Source of the DNA: Skermanella stibiiresistens SB22
Lineage (GTDB): Bacteria > Pseudomonadota > Alphaproteobacteria > Azospirillales > Azospirillaceae
Length of the DNA stretch: 64,000 nt
Direction: 5' to 3'
Assembly (NCBI RefSeq): GCF_000576635.1
Contig: NZ_AVFL01000028.1
Coordinates: forward strand, 1 to 64,000
Below are positions 16,802 through 27,700 of the stretch, in pieces (within the stretch, counting starts at the first letter, position 1; every line of letters starts with the position of its first letter). The notes below the pieces were generated by a model. It did not search any database and had not been told where the DNA came from. It saw only the letters and a list, made by a program, of their open reading frames with translations. Made by a program: the position numbers and the translations under genes.

Positions 16802-19800
16802 ATGAGAGCTTTTGATTTTGATCGCAAGATCATTGAAAGTTACGCTCACTTTTCACGATCTTTCAGCACCATAAGGTCGCAAGATTTACGCGACTCTGTC
16901 GATGATCAATATGCTGGTGGTCGGTTCTGGCCGGATGCGCTCCTGTCTCTAAACCCGAGCTATGAAGCAAGCCTTACCACCGAGGATTTGGTGCGATCTG
17001 GCGATCTGGCCCCAGAGACGGCCGAGGTCTTCCGAAAAGACTCAGCGCCGATCCGCTTCCACGCACACCAAAGGCAGGCTATCGCCAAAGCTCGAGCCGG
17101 CCAGAGTTTCGTGGTGACCACGGGGACGGGATCGGGCAAGTCCCTTTGCTTCTTCGTTCCGATCGTCGATGCCATCATCCGGGCGCGGAAAGCCGGACAG
17201 GCTCCTCGGACGCGGGCCGTCATCGTCTATCCGATGAACGCCCTGGCCAACAGTCAGATCAAGGAGATCGAAAGGTTCATCGGGCAGTCCGGCCTGCCGC
17301 AAAACCTCAAGCCGTCGGTCAAGCGCTACACGGGCCAGGAATCGCAGGAAGAGCGGCAGCGGATCGCGGCCAATCCGCCCGACATCCTGCTGACCAATTT
17401 CATGATGGCGGAACTCTTGCTCACCCGGCAAGACAAAGTCGATTCACAAGTCGTGGAAAATGCCAAGGGCCTGGAATTCATCGTGCTCGATGAACTCCAT
17501 ACCTACCGGGGGCGTCAGGGGGCCGACGTCGCCATCCTAGTCCGTCGGCTCCGGGATCGCTGCGCACCCGGCAAGGCGCCGATCTGCATCGGCACGTCCG
17601 CGACGATGGCAAGCGAAGGAAGCGACGAGAAACGGGCGGTGACCGTGTCGGAAGTGGCTTCGCGCCTGTTCGGCACACCGATCGGCCCCGATGCGGTGAT
17701 CGACGAATCCCTGCGGCGGGCGACCGACGATCGATTGTCCCTTCAGGACGTCTTACCGGCCCTGGGCGGCGCGATCACCAAAGGCATTCCAGCCCACTTG
17801 CCCGACGCCGACCTGTTCAGCCATCCTCTCGCGATCTGGGCCGAGCTGGCGCTCGGTCTGAAGGACGGCCTTCGCCTGGAGCGCCGGAAGCCGGTTCCGT
17901 TCGGCGAAGCCATTGGACAGCTTGCCCAAGCCACCGGCCTGGGGCCGGAACTCTGCCGGAACGCGCTTCAGGTCTTCCTCACGCGCGTCAGCCTGCCGGC
18001 GAAGGACCGGGGCGACAAGGGTGATCACGCCTTCCTGGCCTTCAAGCTCCACCGATTCATCTCCGGGGCCGGGGAGATCTACACCACCCTGAAGCCAAAA
18101 CCGCGTACCGTACTCCTCGAGGGGCAGATCGAGGACCCTTCCGACCCCGGCGTGCGCCTTTATCCGACGCGCTTCTGCCGACAATGCGGACATGAATATC
18201 ACGTCGTCACGAAGGCCGAGCGGGATGGCGGAACCGTTTTCCTGGCCCGTGACATCGACGACACGCCGATCGAGGCCGAGGATCAGGTCGAGGTGGCCGG
18301 GTACCTGACGCCGACAGCGGATGGCGATCCCAGCTATTGCTTCGACGGCAGCCTCGAAACCTACCCCGAGGGATGGATCGAGGAGCGCAATGGCATCCCC
18401 AAGCTGCGGAAGAACCGGACACGGCGCGTGCCGGTCACCGTGACGGTCGCCGAAACGGGCCGTTTCGATCCGCGGGGCCGCTCCTTCTGGTTCATTCCCG
18501 GCAAATTCGGGTTCTGCGCCTGCTGTCAGGATGAGCCGCACAGCGCCACGCGTGAGCGCAGCAAGCTGGCGGGTCTCTCGGCGGAAGGGCGGAGTTCGGC
18601 GACGACGCTGCTCGTCTCAAGCGCGCTCGAATGGCTGAACCAGCCTGGCAGTGGTGTCCCCGAGGACAAGCGCAAGCTCCTGGGATTCACCGACAACCGG
18701 CAGGATGCCGCTTTGCAAGCCGGGCATTTCAACGATTTCCTGTTCGTGAGCTTGCTCCGCGGCGGCATCCTGCGCGCTGTCACCAACGCCGGGACCGATG
18801 GCCTGAGCGAGGACGAATTCGGATTGCGCGTGGCGCGTGCCCTCGGCTTCACGGCCGCCAATCAGGCGGCCCGTGTCCATTGGATGTTCGAGCCCGATGC
18901 GGGTGCTGTCATCCGAAGTGATGCCGAACGGGCGCTCGCCAAGGTGCTCGCGCACCGGGTCTGGACCGACCTTCGCCGCGGTTGGCGGTTCACCAACCCA
19001 AGCCTGTCGGTCCTGAAGCTGATCGAGGTCGATTTCGTCGGCCTCGACGAGATCGCCGGAAATCGGGAACGCTTCATGGCCATGCTGCCCGAACTGGGGG
19101 CCATGGACACCGAAGGCCGGAAAAAGGTTCTGCGTCTACTGCTCGAGTCGATGCTCGAGGGCCTCGCCGTCGGCACGGAAGCGCTCGAACTGACGATCCT
19201 CGACGCGGTGGCGCAAAAATCCCGCAGCCTCCTGCGCGCTCCCTGGACCATTGACACCAAGGAGTCGCCCCGCAGCCGTACGACGCTGTTCTTGCAGGCT
19301 CCGGGAAAGGATGTCGTCGGACTTCGCGAGGAGCAGACCATCCTGCGAGCCGGGCTGAATTCGCGCATCGCCCGCCTCATCAATCGCAAGAGCGTCATCG
19401 GCACCAAGCTGGGCCGGGACTCCTACATGGAGTTCATGTCGAATTTACTCGATTACCTGACGGAAGAGGGCCTCGTCACGCTGGTTGAAGCCGATACCGA
19501 CATGCGCGGCTGGCGGCTGTCACCGTCCGCCGTGCGCATCGTCCCCGGTGAGGCCATCCGCCGGGGCGAGCCAGCGGGCAACCGGTACTTTCATGACCTC
19601 TACACCGGGATCGCGGATCAACTGGCGACGGGCGGCGGGGCGTTCTTCGGGCTGGAGAGCCGGGAGCATACCGCCCAGGTCTCGCAGAAGCAGCGGGAGT
19701 GGCGGGAGTGGCGTTTCCGTCACGAGGATGACGACCGGGAGAACATCAAGAACCACGCCGCGGAAATCAAGGCGAGCGGCGAATCGGTCCGTTTTCTTCC

Positions 19801-21973
19801 CGCCTTGTTCTGCTCTCCCACCATGGAGCTTGGGGTCGACATATCGGCTCTGAACGCGGTCTACCTGCGTAACGTGCCGCCGACCCCGGCGAACTACGCC
19901 CAGCGGGCGGGCCGTGCCGGCCGGTCCGGGCAGGCGGCGGTCATCGTGACCTACTGTGCCGCCCAGTCCCCCCACGATCAGTATTTCTTCGAACGTCGAA
20001 ACGACATGGTCGCCGGGGTGGTTCGCCCGCCGGCCCTGGACGTCACGAACGAGACTCTCGTCACCTCCCATCTTCACGCGATCTGGCTGGCCGAGTCCGG
20101 GCTCGCCCTGTCTCCGGACATTCCCGAGATCCTCGACCTGCAACAGCCCGGCTACCCGCTCAAGAAGAAAATCCTCGCGGAGATCGGGGCGCCCGGCCTC
20201 GTCGGCAGGGCTTGCGAGCCGATGAGCCGTGTCCTCGGCCAGATCCTCGCGTCCGTCGGGGGCGTGCGCCCGATCTGGATGGGCAACCCGGACGACTACG
20301 TGCGGGAAGTCGCGACCCTGGCCCCGGAGGAGTTCGACCGCGCCTTCAAGCGCTGGCGTGAACTCTACGATTCCGCGCGCTCCCAGTTGACCGAGGCGAA
20401 CTTGCGCTCGCAGGTCGCCGGCCTTGCCGCCGCCGAGCGCCGGAAGATCAAGGCGGCCCAGGCCCAGGCCATGGATCAGATCGGCATTCTCGAACAGGGA
20501 AAGGCGACCAACGGGTCCGACTTCTACTCCTACCGCTATCTCGCCACGGAAGGATTCCTGCCGGGCTACAATTTCCCGCGCCTGCCGCTCTACGCCTTCA
20601 TCCCCGGAGAGGGCGGGTCCGGCGCCTTCCTGCAACGCGCCCGTTTCCTCGCCATCTCCGAGTTCGGTCCGCGCAGCCTCATCTACCACGAGGGACGGGC
20701 GTACCGGGTGGTGAAGGCCAAGCTGCCGCCGGAAACCCGCACACCCGACGGCCAGGAACTCGCCACCCAAAAGGTCACGATCTGCCCGAACTGCGGCGCC
20801 GCCCATACGGAGCAATGCGAGCGCTGCCATGCCTGCGATGAGCCCATCACCGAGAAAGGGGCGGTCGAGCGGACACTGCGGATCAACAACGTCGAGGCGG
20901 CGCCGGCGGAGCGCATCACCGCCAACGACGAAGAGCGTGTCCGCCAGGGGTTCGACATCCAGACCGTCTTCTCCTGGCCCAGGAAGCACGGCCGCCTGGA
21001 GGTGACCGAGGCGGAATTCCGGATCGGGGACGCTCCTCTCTTCACATTGCAATACGCCAACGGCGCCGAGATCAGCCGGATCAACAAAGGGCTGAAGCGC
21101 CGCCGCGACAAGACCGTGCTCGGCTTCAACATCGATCCGCGGACCGGATATTGGGCCAAGAGCGACGACGAAGACCCCGAAGCCGATCGGCCGCCGGATG
21201 CGATCCGGCCGGTGCGGATCGTGCCGATCGTCCGGGACCGCAAGAACGCTCTCCTGTTCCGCTTCCACGATCCCGATGCCTTCCGGCCCGAGACGGTCGC
21301 GACGGTGCAGCATGCCCTGATGCGCGGGATCGAGGTGGTCTTCCAACTCGAAGAGGGCGAGGTGCTCGGCGAGCCGCTTCCCCAGCGGGACAAGCGGCGG
21401 ACCATCCTCGCCTACGAAGCGACGGAAGGCGGGGCGGGTGTCCTGAACCGTCTGGTCGAGGATGCCGGGATGTTGAACCAGGTCGCCCGTACGGCGCTCG
21501 ACCTCATGCACTTCGATGGAGTCGAGGAGGCCATCGCCGCCCACGACCCGCACCTGCTCAGGGACCGGGAGGACGCCTGCGTCCGGGGCTGCTACAGATG
21601 CCTGCTGTCCTACTTCAACCAGCCGGACCACGAGCTGATCGACCGGGCCAGCGACGAGGTGAAAAAATTCCTCATCGATCTCGCCCGCGGTTCGGTCGTC
21701 CTATCCGCCGCCCCTCGAAGGGACGACGTTGAGAAACGCTGGGAAGACAGCTTCGCCGAGGCCGGCTTGGCCGCTCCCGACCGGACTGGGGTGACGATGG
21801 CCGGTACGAGTTTCCCATTCGCCTGGCGCCGCCACTACGTCGCGGCCGCGGCCGGCGAGATTCCCGTGGCGGCGCGGGATGAGGCCGAGGCCAAGGGCTG
21901 GACGCTTTTCCGGCTGCCCGCGTCTCCCGACGTGGCGCTTCCCGCCGAGATGGGCGATATGCTCAAGGAATGA
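16802..21973 (+). CDS. DEAD/DEAH-type helicase fused to DUF1998 (DrmA+DrmB-like or DruE-like)
   Basis: 1723 residues. The N-terminal SF2 helicase core has motif I TTGTGSGKS (106-114), Ia YPMNALANSQ, motif II DELH (230-233), motif III GTSATM (264-269) and motif VI QRAGRAGRSGQ near 1033. Four cysteine clusters follow the pattern of zinc-binding DUF1998 proteins: RFCRQCGHEYH, FCACCQDE, CPNCGAAHTEQCERC near 1327, and CVRGCYRCLLSY near 1593. DISARM splits these parts between DrmA (helicase) and DrmB (DUF1998); Druantia joins them in DruE. No phospholipase-D HxK motif is present. It is the first gene of the operon, and its TGA overlaps the next ATG by four bases. It probably loads on or remodels phage DNA as part of a defence complex. 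Confidence 0.88.
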   Translation: MRAFDFDRKIIESYAHFSRSFSTIRSQDLRDSVDDQYAGGRFWPDALLSLNPSYEASLTTEDLVRSGDLAPETAEVFRKDSAPIRFHAHQRQAIAKARAGQSFVVTTGTGSGKSLCFFVPIVDAIIRARKAGQAPRTRAVIVYPMNALANSQIKEIERFIGQSGLPQNLKPSVKRYTGQESQEERQRIAANPPDILLTNFMMAELLLTRQDKVDSQVVENAKGLEFIVLDELHTYRGRQGADVAILVRRLRDRCAPGKAPICIGTSATMASEGSDEKRAVTVSEVASRLFGTPIGPDAVIDESLRRATDDRLSLQDVLPALGGAITKGIPAHLPDADLFSHPLAIWAELALGLKDGLRLERRKPVPFGEAIGQLAQATGLGPELCRNALQVFLTRVSLPAKDRGDKGDHAFLAFKLHRFISGAGEIYTTLKPKPRTVLLEGQIEDPSDPGVRLYPTRFCRQCGHEYHVVTKAERDGGTVFLARDIDDTPIEAEDQVEVAGYLTPTADGDPSYCFDGSLETYPEGWIEERNGIPKLRKNRTRRVPVTVTVAETGRFDPRGRSFWFIPGKFGFCACCQDEPHSATRERSKLAGLSAEGRSSATTLLVSSALEWLNQPGSGVPEDKRKLLGFTDNRQDAALQAGHFNDFLFVSLLRGGILRAVTNAGTDGLSEDEFGLRVARALGFTAANQAARVHWMFEPDAGAVIRSDAERALAKVLAHRVWTDLRRGWRFTNPSLSVLKLIEVDFVGLDEIAGNRERFMAMLPELGAMDTEGRKKVLRLLLESMLEGLAVGTEALELTILDAVAQKSRSLLRAPWTIDTKESPRSRTTLFLQAPGKDVVGLREEQTILRAGLNSRIARLINRKSVIGTKLGRDSYMEFMSNLLDYLTEEGLVTLVEADTDMRGWRLSPSAVRIVPGEAIRRGEPAGNRYFHDLYTGIADQLATGGGAFFGLESREHTAQVSQKQREWREWRFRHEDDDRENIKNHAAEIKASGESVRFLPALFCSPTMELGVDISALNAVYLRNVPPTPANYAQRAGRAGRSGQAAVIVTYCAAQSPHDQYFFERRNDMVAGVVRPPALDVTNETLVTSHLHAIWLAESGLALSPDIPEILDLQQPGYPLKKKILAEIGAPGLVGRACEPMSRVLGQILASVGGVRPIWMGNPDDYVREVATLAPEEFDRAFKRWRELYDSARSQLTEANLRSQVAGLAAAERRKIKAAQAQAMDQIGILEQGKATNGSDFYSYRYLATEGFLPGYNFPRLPLYAFIPGEGGSGAFLQRARFLAISEFGPRSLIYHEGRAYRVVKAKLPPETRTPDGQELATQKVTICPNCGAAHTEQCERCHACDEPITEKGAVERTLRINNVEAAPAERITANDEERVRQGFDIQTVFSWPRKHGRLEVTEAEFRIGDAPLFTLQYANGAEISRINKGLKRRRDKTVLGFNIDPRTGYWAKSDDEDPEADRPPDAIRPVRIVPIVRDRKNALLFRFHDPDAFRPETVATVQHALMRGIEVVFQLEEGEVLGEPLPQRDKRRTILAYEATEGGAGVLNRLVEDAGMLNQVARTALDLMHFDGVEEAIAAHDPHLLRDREDACVRGCYRCLLSYFNQPDHELIDRASDEVKKFLIDLARGSVVLSAAPRRDDVEKRWEDSFAEAGLAAPDRTGVTMAGTSFPFAWRRHYVAAAAGEIPVAARDEAEAKGWTLFRLPASPDVALPAEMGDMLKE

Positions 21974-24744
21974 CCCCGATGACCTTGTCCTTCGCCCCCG
22001 GCGATCTCGTGCGGGCGCGCGGCCGCGAGTGGGTGGCCCTTCCCGCGCCCCGCGCCGGCCTTCTCGCCCTGCGCCCCCTGTCCGGAAGCGAGGGCGACAC
22101 CGTCCTGCTGGACCCGCGGCTGGAGATTTCGCCGGTCGGCCCGGCCCGCTTCGATCTGCCGGAAGGTGCCGCCGCGACGGTCCAATCCAAGGCGTCCCTG
22201 CTCGCGGACGCCCTGCGCCTGACCCTGCGCCGCGGGGCGGGGCCGTTCCGGTCGGCGGCCCAACTCGCCTTCGAGCCCCGGACCTATCAGCTCGTCCCGC
22301 TCCTGATGGCGCTGCGCCTCCCGGTTCCCCGCCTCCTGATCGCCGACGATGTCGGCATCGGCAAGACCATCGAGGCCGGGCTGATCCTGCGGGAGCTGAT
22401 GGATCGCGGCGAGGCGGACGCCTTCTCGGTCCTGTGTCCGCCCCATCTGGTCGAACAATGGACGACCGAACTCAAGACGCGCTTCGGGATCGACGCCGCC
22501 GCCGTGACGTCCGGAACGGCCGCGCGGCTCGAAAGGGGCTTGCCGCTCGCCCAGACCCTGTTCGACGCCCATCCCCATACGGTGGTCAGCCTCGACTACA
22601 TCAAGGCCGAGAAACGCCGGGATATGTTCGCCCGCGCCTGCCCGGACTTCGTGATCGTCGACGAGGCCCATGCCTGCGTCGGGACGCACAAGGGCCGGCA
22701 GCAGCGCTTCGAGCTTCTCGCCGGCCTCGTGAGGAATCCGGAGCGGCGGATGATCATGCTGACCGCGACCCCGCATTCGGGTGATGAGGAAGCCTTCGCG
22801 CGCCTGCTGTCCTTGATCGATCCGGAATTCTCGGCGCTCGATTTCGACGACGCGAAATACCGCGAGCGCCTATCCCGCCATTTCGTGCAGCGCCGCCGGA
22901 TCGACATCACGTCGGGCGACTGGGGCGAGGACCGGGCGTTCCCGAAGCATGAGACGACGGAGGCGCCCTACCGCCTGTCGCCGGCACACCTGCGCTTCCA
23001 GGAGGCGGCGCTCGACCACTGCCTGGGCATGGTCTCGCGTGCCGGAACCGGACAGCGGGAACGCCGCCTCGCCTTCTGGGGGACGCTGGCCCTGATGCGC
23101 TGCGTGGGATCATCCCCGGCGGCGGCGCTCAGCGCGCTGCGCAACCGCCTGGCGCAGGAGCCCGACCGCATCGAGCCGCGGATCTATGACGAGGATGGCG
23201 AGGACGAGGACGCGGTCGACCTCGAACCCGGTGCCGCTTGGGAAAGCGACCCGGCGCTCCAGGCCCTCGTCGGAGAGGCGCAGCGGCTCGCCGGGGAACC
23301 CGACCCGAAGCTCGACTCGCTGATCGGCATCCTGAAGCCGCTGATCAAATCGGGGGCCAACCCGGTCGTGTTCTGCCGCTATCTCGCGACCGCCGAACAT
23401 GTCCGAAACGGCCTGCGCACGGCGTTTCCAAAGCTCCGGATCGAAGCCGTCACCGGTGTCCTGACCCCGGACGAACGGCGCGACAGGGTCGTGGACATGG
23501 CGCCGGACGACGAGGAGAAACCCGCCCAGCGCATCCTGGTCGCGACCGACTGCCTGTCGGAAGGCATCAACCTTCAGCAGCTTTTCGACACCGTCGTCCA
23601 TTACGACCTGTCCTGGAACCCGACCCGCCACCAGCAGCGCGAAGGCCGGGTGGACCGCTTCGGGCAGCCGGCCCCGGTGGTCCGCTCGGTCATGATGTAT
23701 TCCCCCGACAGCGCCATCGACGGGGCGGTGCTGGATGTGATCCTGCGCAAGGCGAAGGAGATCCGCGAAGTGACCGGCGTGACCGTCCCGCTGCCGGACG
23801 AGCGGGGACCCGTGACCGAAGCCCTCATGGCCTCCATGATGCTGCGCCGGAGCGACACGCGGCAGATGGCGTTCGACCTGCGGCTGGACGACGGCGCCCG
23901 CCTGATCGATACCCGCTGGCGCGACGTGGCGGAGAACGAGAAGCGCTCCCGCACGCGCTTCGCCCAGAATGCCATGAAACCGCAGGAGGTGACGCCGGAG
24001 TGGGAGAAGGCGGCCGGCCTTCTCGGATCCCCGCGAGCCGCGCGGACCTTCATCGAGCGGGCCATGGCCGGGTTCGGCGTGCCTCTGGAGGAGCGGCGGT
24101 CCGCCCTGCTGGCGCATGTCCACGCCCTCGACCCCGCCCTGCGGGAGCGGCTGGCCGAGCGCGGCTTGGCGGGAAGCCTGCGTCTGGCGATGGCGGAGCC
24201 CGCCCCGGCCGGCGCCGGCCTGATCAGCCGGTCGCATCCGCTGACGTCGACGCTGGCGGAGGCCCTGGTCGAAGCCTCCCTCGATCCCACCACCCTGTCA
24301 GGCCTCGGCATCGGTCGCGTGGGGGCGTGGCCGACCCCGGCGGTGGACCGGGTGACGCGCCTGGCGCTGCTCCGCATCCGCTTCAAGCTGACCGTCCAAT
24401 CCCGGCGGGAGCGGCTGTTGCTGGCGGAGGAGGCGGCATTGGTGGCGCTGCGGAACGGCGAGGTCGTCGCGTCGGGGGAAACCGCGCGGATGCTGCTGGA
24501 CACCCCCGCCTCCGGCGACTTCGCGCCCGCCGCCCGCGACCGCTTCGTGGGTCGGGCGCGGGAGGAGCTGCCGGCCCTGCTGGACGGACCGATCGCCGCC
24601 TTCGTCCGCATCCGGGCGGAGGAGCTTGCCGCCGACCACGCCCGGCTGCGCGCCGCCGCCGGTTCCGCTTCCCGCGTCGCCGTGGAAGCCGTTCTGCCGC
24701 CCGACGTCATCGGGCTTTTCGTGCTGATGCCGAGCGAGACCTGA
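21970..24744 (+). CDS. SNF2-family helicase, DrmD-like
   Basis: 924 residues. A short N-terminal beta domain (SFAPGDLVRARGREWVALP) precedes a SNF2 ATPase core: DDVGIGKT (126-133), DEAH near 231, TATPHSG, ATDCLSEGINLQ near 525 and REGRVDRFGQ near 557. A helical, Arg/Glu-rich C-terminal half follows. The small N-terminal domain plus SNF2 core matches DISARM class 1 DrmD and related helicases of methylase-linked islands. It is translationally coupled to the preceding helicase through an ATGA overlap and ends three bases before the methylase. With the first gene it would provide two different DNA translocases, a recurring feature of DISARM-type systems. Confidence 0.87.
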   Translation: MTPMTLSFAPGDLVRARGREWVALPAPRAGLLALRPLSGSEGDTVLLDPRLEISPVGPARFDLPEGAAATVQSKASLLADALRLTLRRGAGPFRSAAQLAFEPRTYQLVPLLMALRLPVPRLLIADDVGIGKTIEAGLILRELMDRGEADAFSVLCPPHLVEQWTTELKTRFGIDAAAVTSGTAARLERGLPLAQTLFDAHPHTVVSLDYIKAEKRRDMFARACPDFVIVDEAHACVGTHKGRQQRFELLAGLVRNPERRMIMLTATPHSGDEEAFARLLSLIDPEFSALDFDDAKYRERLSRHFVQRRRIDITSGDWGEDRAFPKHETTEAPYRLSPAHLRFQEAALDHCLGMVSRAGTGQRERRLAFWGTLALMRCVGSSPAAALSALRNRLAQEPDRIEPRIYDEDGEDEDAVDLEPGAAWESDPALQALVGEAQRLAGEPDPKLDSLIGILKPLIKSGANPVVFCRYLATAEHVRNGLRTAFPKLRIEAVTGVLTPDERRDRVVDMAPDDEEKPAQRILVATDCLSEGINLQQLFDTVVHYDLSWNPTRHQQREGRVDRFGQPAPVVRSVMMYSPDSAIDGAVLDVILRKAKEIREVTGVTVPLPDERGPVTEALMASMMLRRSDTRQMAFDLRLDDGARLIDTRWRDVAENEKRSRTRFAQNAMKPQEVTPEWEKAAGLLGSPRAARTFIERAMAGFGVPLEERRSALLAHVHALDPALRERLAERGLAGSLRLAMAEPAPAGAGLISRSHPLTSTLAEALVEASLDPTTLSGLGIGRVGAWPTPAVDRVTRLALLRIRFKLTVQSRRERLLLAEEAALVALRNGEVVASGETARMLLDTPASGDFAPAARDRFVGRAREELPALLDGPIAAFVRIRAEELAADHARLRAAAGSASRVAVEAVLPPDVIGLFVLMPSET

Positions 24745-24747
24745 TCC

Positions 24748-27700
24748 ATGCCGCGCAAGCCCATTACCGATATGTCCGCATGGCCCTCGCTGACGCTGGA
24801 GGGCAACCTGATCGCGCCCGCCATGGTCGCGAAGATCGACCGGCGGGAGGCGCCGGAACAGGCCGAGGAGAGCTACGGCATCCGCAAGGGCCTGACGGCG
24901 CGCGACGAGGTCTCCATCGCCTTCCGCGTCGGCCAGTCCCATTTCGACGCCTTCGCCAAGGCCGAGGCCCCGTCCGCCGGGGCGACGCGCCGCTTCATGC
25001 GCGATTTCCTGAAGGAGACCTTCGGGTTCGACGATCTGGCGCCGGCCGAGGGTCCCACGTCCTTCATCGCTGGCGGGCGGGTTCCGGTGGTGGTCGTGCC
25101 GCCGGCCGAGGCGCTGGACCGGCGCAGCCCGACCCTGTCGGCCGACCGCGCCCGGTCCCCCGCCTTCGCGCTCCAGGATCATCTGAACGAGAGCGACGAC
25201 ACGCTGTGGGGTCTGGTGACCAACGGGACCCGCCTGCGCCTGATGCGCGACAACGCCTCGCTGACGCGCCCGGCCTATATCGAGGCGGATCTGGGGCAGA
25301 TCTTCACCACCGAGGACGCGGCCTCCTTCACGGCGCTGTGGCTGCTGATCCACCGCTCGCGTTTCGGGCGGACGGGCGGCACCGCCGCCGATTGCGCGCT
25401 GGAGCGCTGGCGCGACGCCGGGTCGCGCGAGGGGGAGGCGGCGCGCGACCGTCTGGCCGGCCAAGTGGAGGACGCCCTGCGCGTTCTGGGCACCGGCTTC
25501 CTGGGCGCCAATCCCGATCTGGCGGCGCGGCTGGCATCGGGGGAAATTCCGCTGACCGGCTGGTTCAACGAGCTTCTGCGCCTAGTCTACCGCCTGATCT
25601 TCCTGATGGTGGCGGAGGACCGCAACCTGCTGCATCCCGCCGGCGCCGGCATCGATGCCCGCCGGCTCTACGCCGAGGGCTACGGCCTGACGGCGCTGCG
25701 GGCGCAGTCCGTGCGCCGCGCCTCGTGGGACCGCCACCACGACCGCTACGAGTGCCTGAAGGTCGCCTTCCGGGCGCTCGCCCGCGGCGAGCCGGCGCTG
25801 GGCCTGCCGGCGCTGGGCGGGTTGTTCGGCTCCGACCGGCTGCCGCATCTGGAAACCGCGACCCTGTCCAACCGCGCCTTCATGGAGGCGGTGTACCGGC
25901 TGTCCTGGTTGACCGACAAGGCCGGCATGGTCCCGGTCAACTGGCGCGCCATGGAGACGGAGGAGCTGGGGTCGGTCTACGAGTCCCTGCTGGAGCTTCA
26001 GCCGCAACTGGCCGATGGCGGCCGTGCGCTCGCCTTCGCCTCCGACGCGGCGGAGCGGAAGGGCAACCAGCGCAAGACCACCGGCTCCTACTATACGCCG
26101 GACAGTCTGGTGCAGGCCCTGCTGGACACGGCGCTCGACCCGGTGCTGGACCGGGCGGAGGCGGAATCCGACGACAAGGCCGCGGCCCTGCTCGCCCTCA
26201 CCGTCATCGATCCGGCCTGCGGATCGGGCCATTTCCTGCTGGCCGCCGCCCGGCGCATCGCCACCCGCGTCGCCCGCATCCGCGCCGCGGGAACGCCCTC
26301 CCTGGAGGATTTCCGCCACGCGCTGCGCGACGTGGCCCGCTGCTGCCTTCACGGGGTCGACAAGAACCCCATGGCGGTGGAGCTGACGCAGGTGGCGCTG
26401 TGGATCGAGACGGTGGACCCCGGCCTGCCGCTGGGCTTCTTCGACGCGCAGATCCGCTGCGGCGATTCGCTGCTGGGCGTGTTCGACCTGAAGGCCCTGG
26501 AACAGGGCATCCCGGATGCCGCCTACAAGCCGCTGTCCGGCGACGACAAGGAGACGGCCAAGCACTGCGCCAAGCGCAACAAAAGCGAAAAGTCCGGCCA
26601 GGGCAGCCTGGACTTCGCGCGCGGCGGCGGATCGCTGCCCGCAGCACGGCAACTGGCCGACCTGGGCGCCGATCTGCGCCACCTGCCGGAGACCACGCTG
26701 GCGGAGATCGAGACCAAGGCCGCCCGCTTCCGCGACCTGCGCCGCCGCTCCGACTGGTACGGCTGGAAGATCGCCTGCGATGCTTATGTCGCGGCCTTCC
26801 TGGCGCCGAAGGTGGGCGGCGTGCCGGCCAACCGCAACACGGTGACGATCCCGACGACCTCGCATGTCTGGGACGCCATGGCCGGCCGCGGCCTCTATGG
26901 CCCGCTGGTCGCCCGAGTGGACCAACTGGCCGACATGGCCCGTGCCCTTCACTGGCCGCTGGAGTTCCCCGACATCATGGAGCGCGGCGGCTTCGACGTG
27001 GTGCTGGGCAACCCGCCGTGGGAACGGATCAAGCTACAGGAGTTGGAGTTCTTCGCCGCCCGCTCCCCCGCCATCGCGGCCGCCGCCAACAAGGCGGCGC
27101 GTGAGAAGCTGATCAAGGTCCTGGAAGAGGCGGAGGTGGATAGCCTTGATCGAGGGCTGCACATCGCCTTCATCGCCGCCAAGCGGGAAGCCGAAGCGGC
27201 CAGTGAGTTTGTTCGCATCCCTGGCGAGGAGGGTGGGCGGTTCCCTCTGACCGGGCGCGGAGATGTGAACACTTACGCCCTATTTGCCGAGTTGTTTTCG
27301 CGCTTATCCGGACCCAAGGGGCGGTCTGGAGTGATCGTGCCGACCGGTATCGCGACGGATGCGACAACCGCGCCCTTCTTCGCAGCAATGGTCTCAGACA
27401 GACGCTTGTCCCAATTGGTGGATTTTGAAAACCGTGCCGGGCTGTTTCCTGCCGTGGATAGTCGCATGAAGTTTTGCTTATTGACAGTGGGCCATGGCGA
27501 AGGCGTTGCGCGGTTTGCCTTCTTCCTCACCGATCCGGCTCAGGCCGTGGAGCCGGAGCGCAACTTCACCCTGACGCCGGACGCCATTGCCCGCCTGAAC
27601 CCGAACACCCGCACTGCCCCCGTCTTTCGCTCTCGTGCCGATGCGGAGTTAACGGCGAAGATCTATGCAAATGTACCGGTGCTGATTGAAGAGAAAACCG

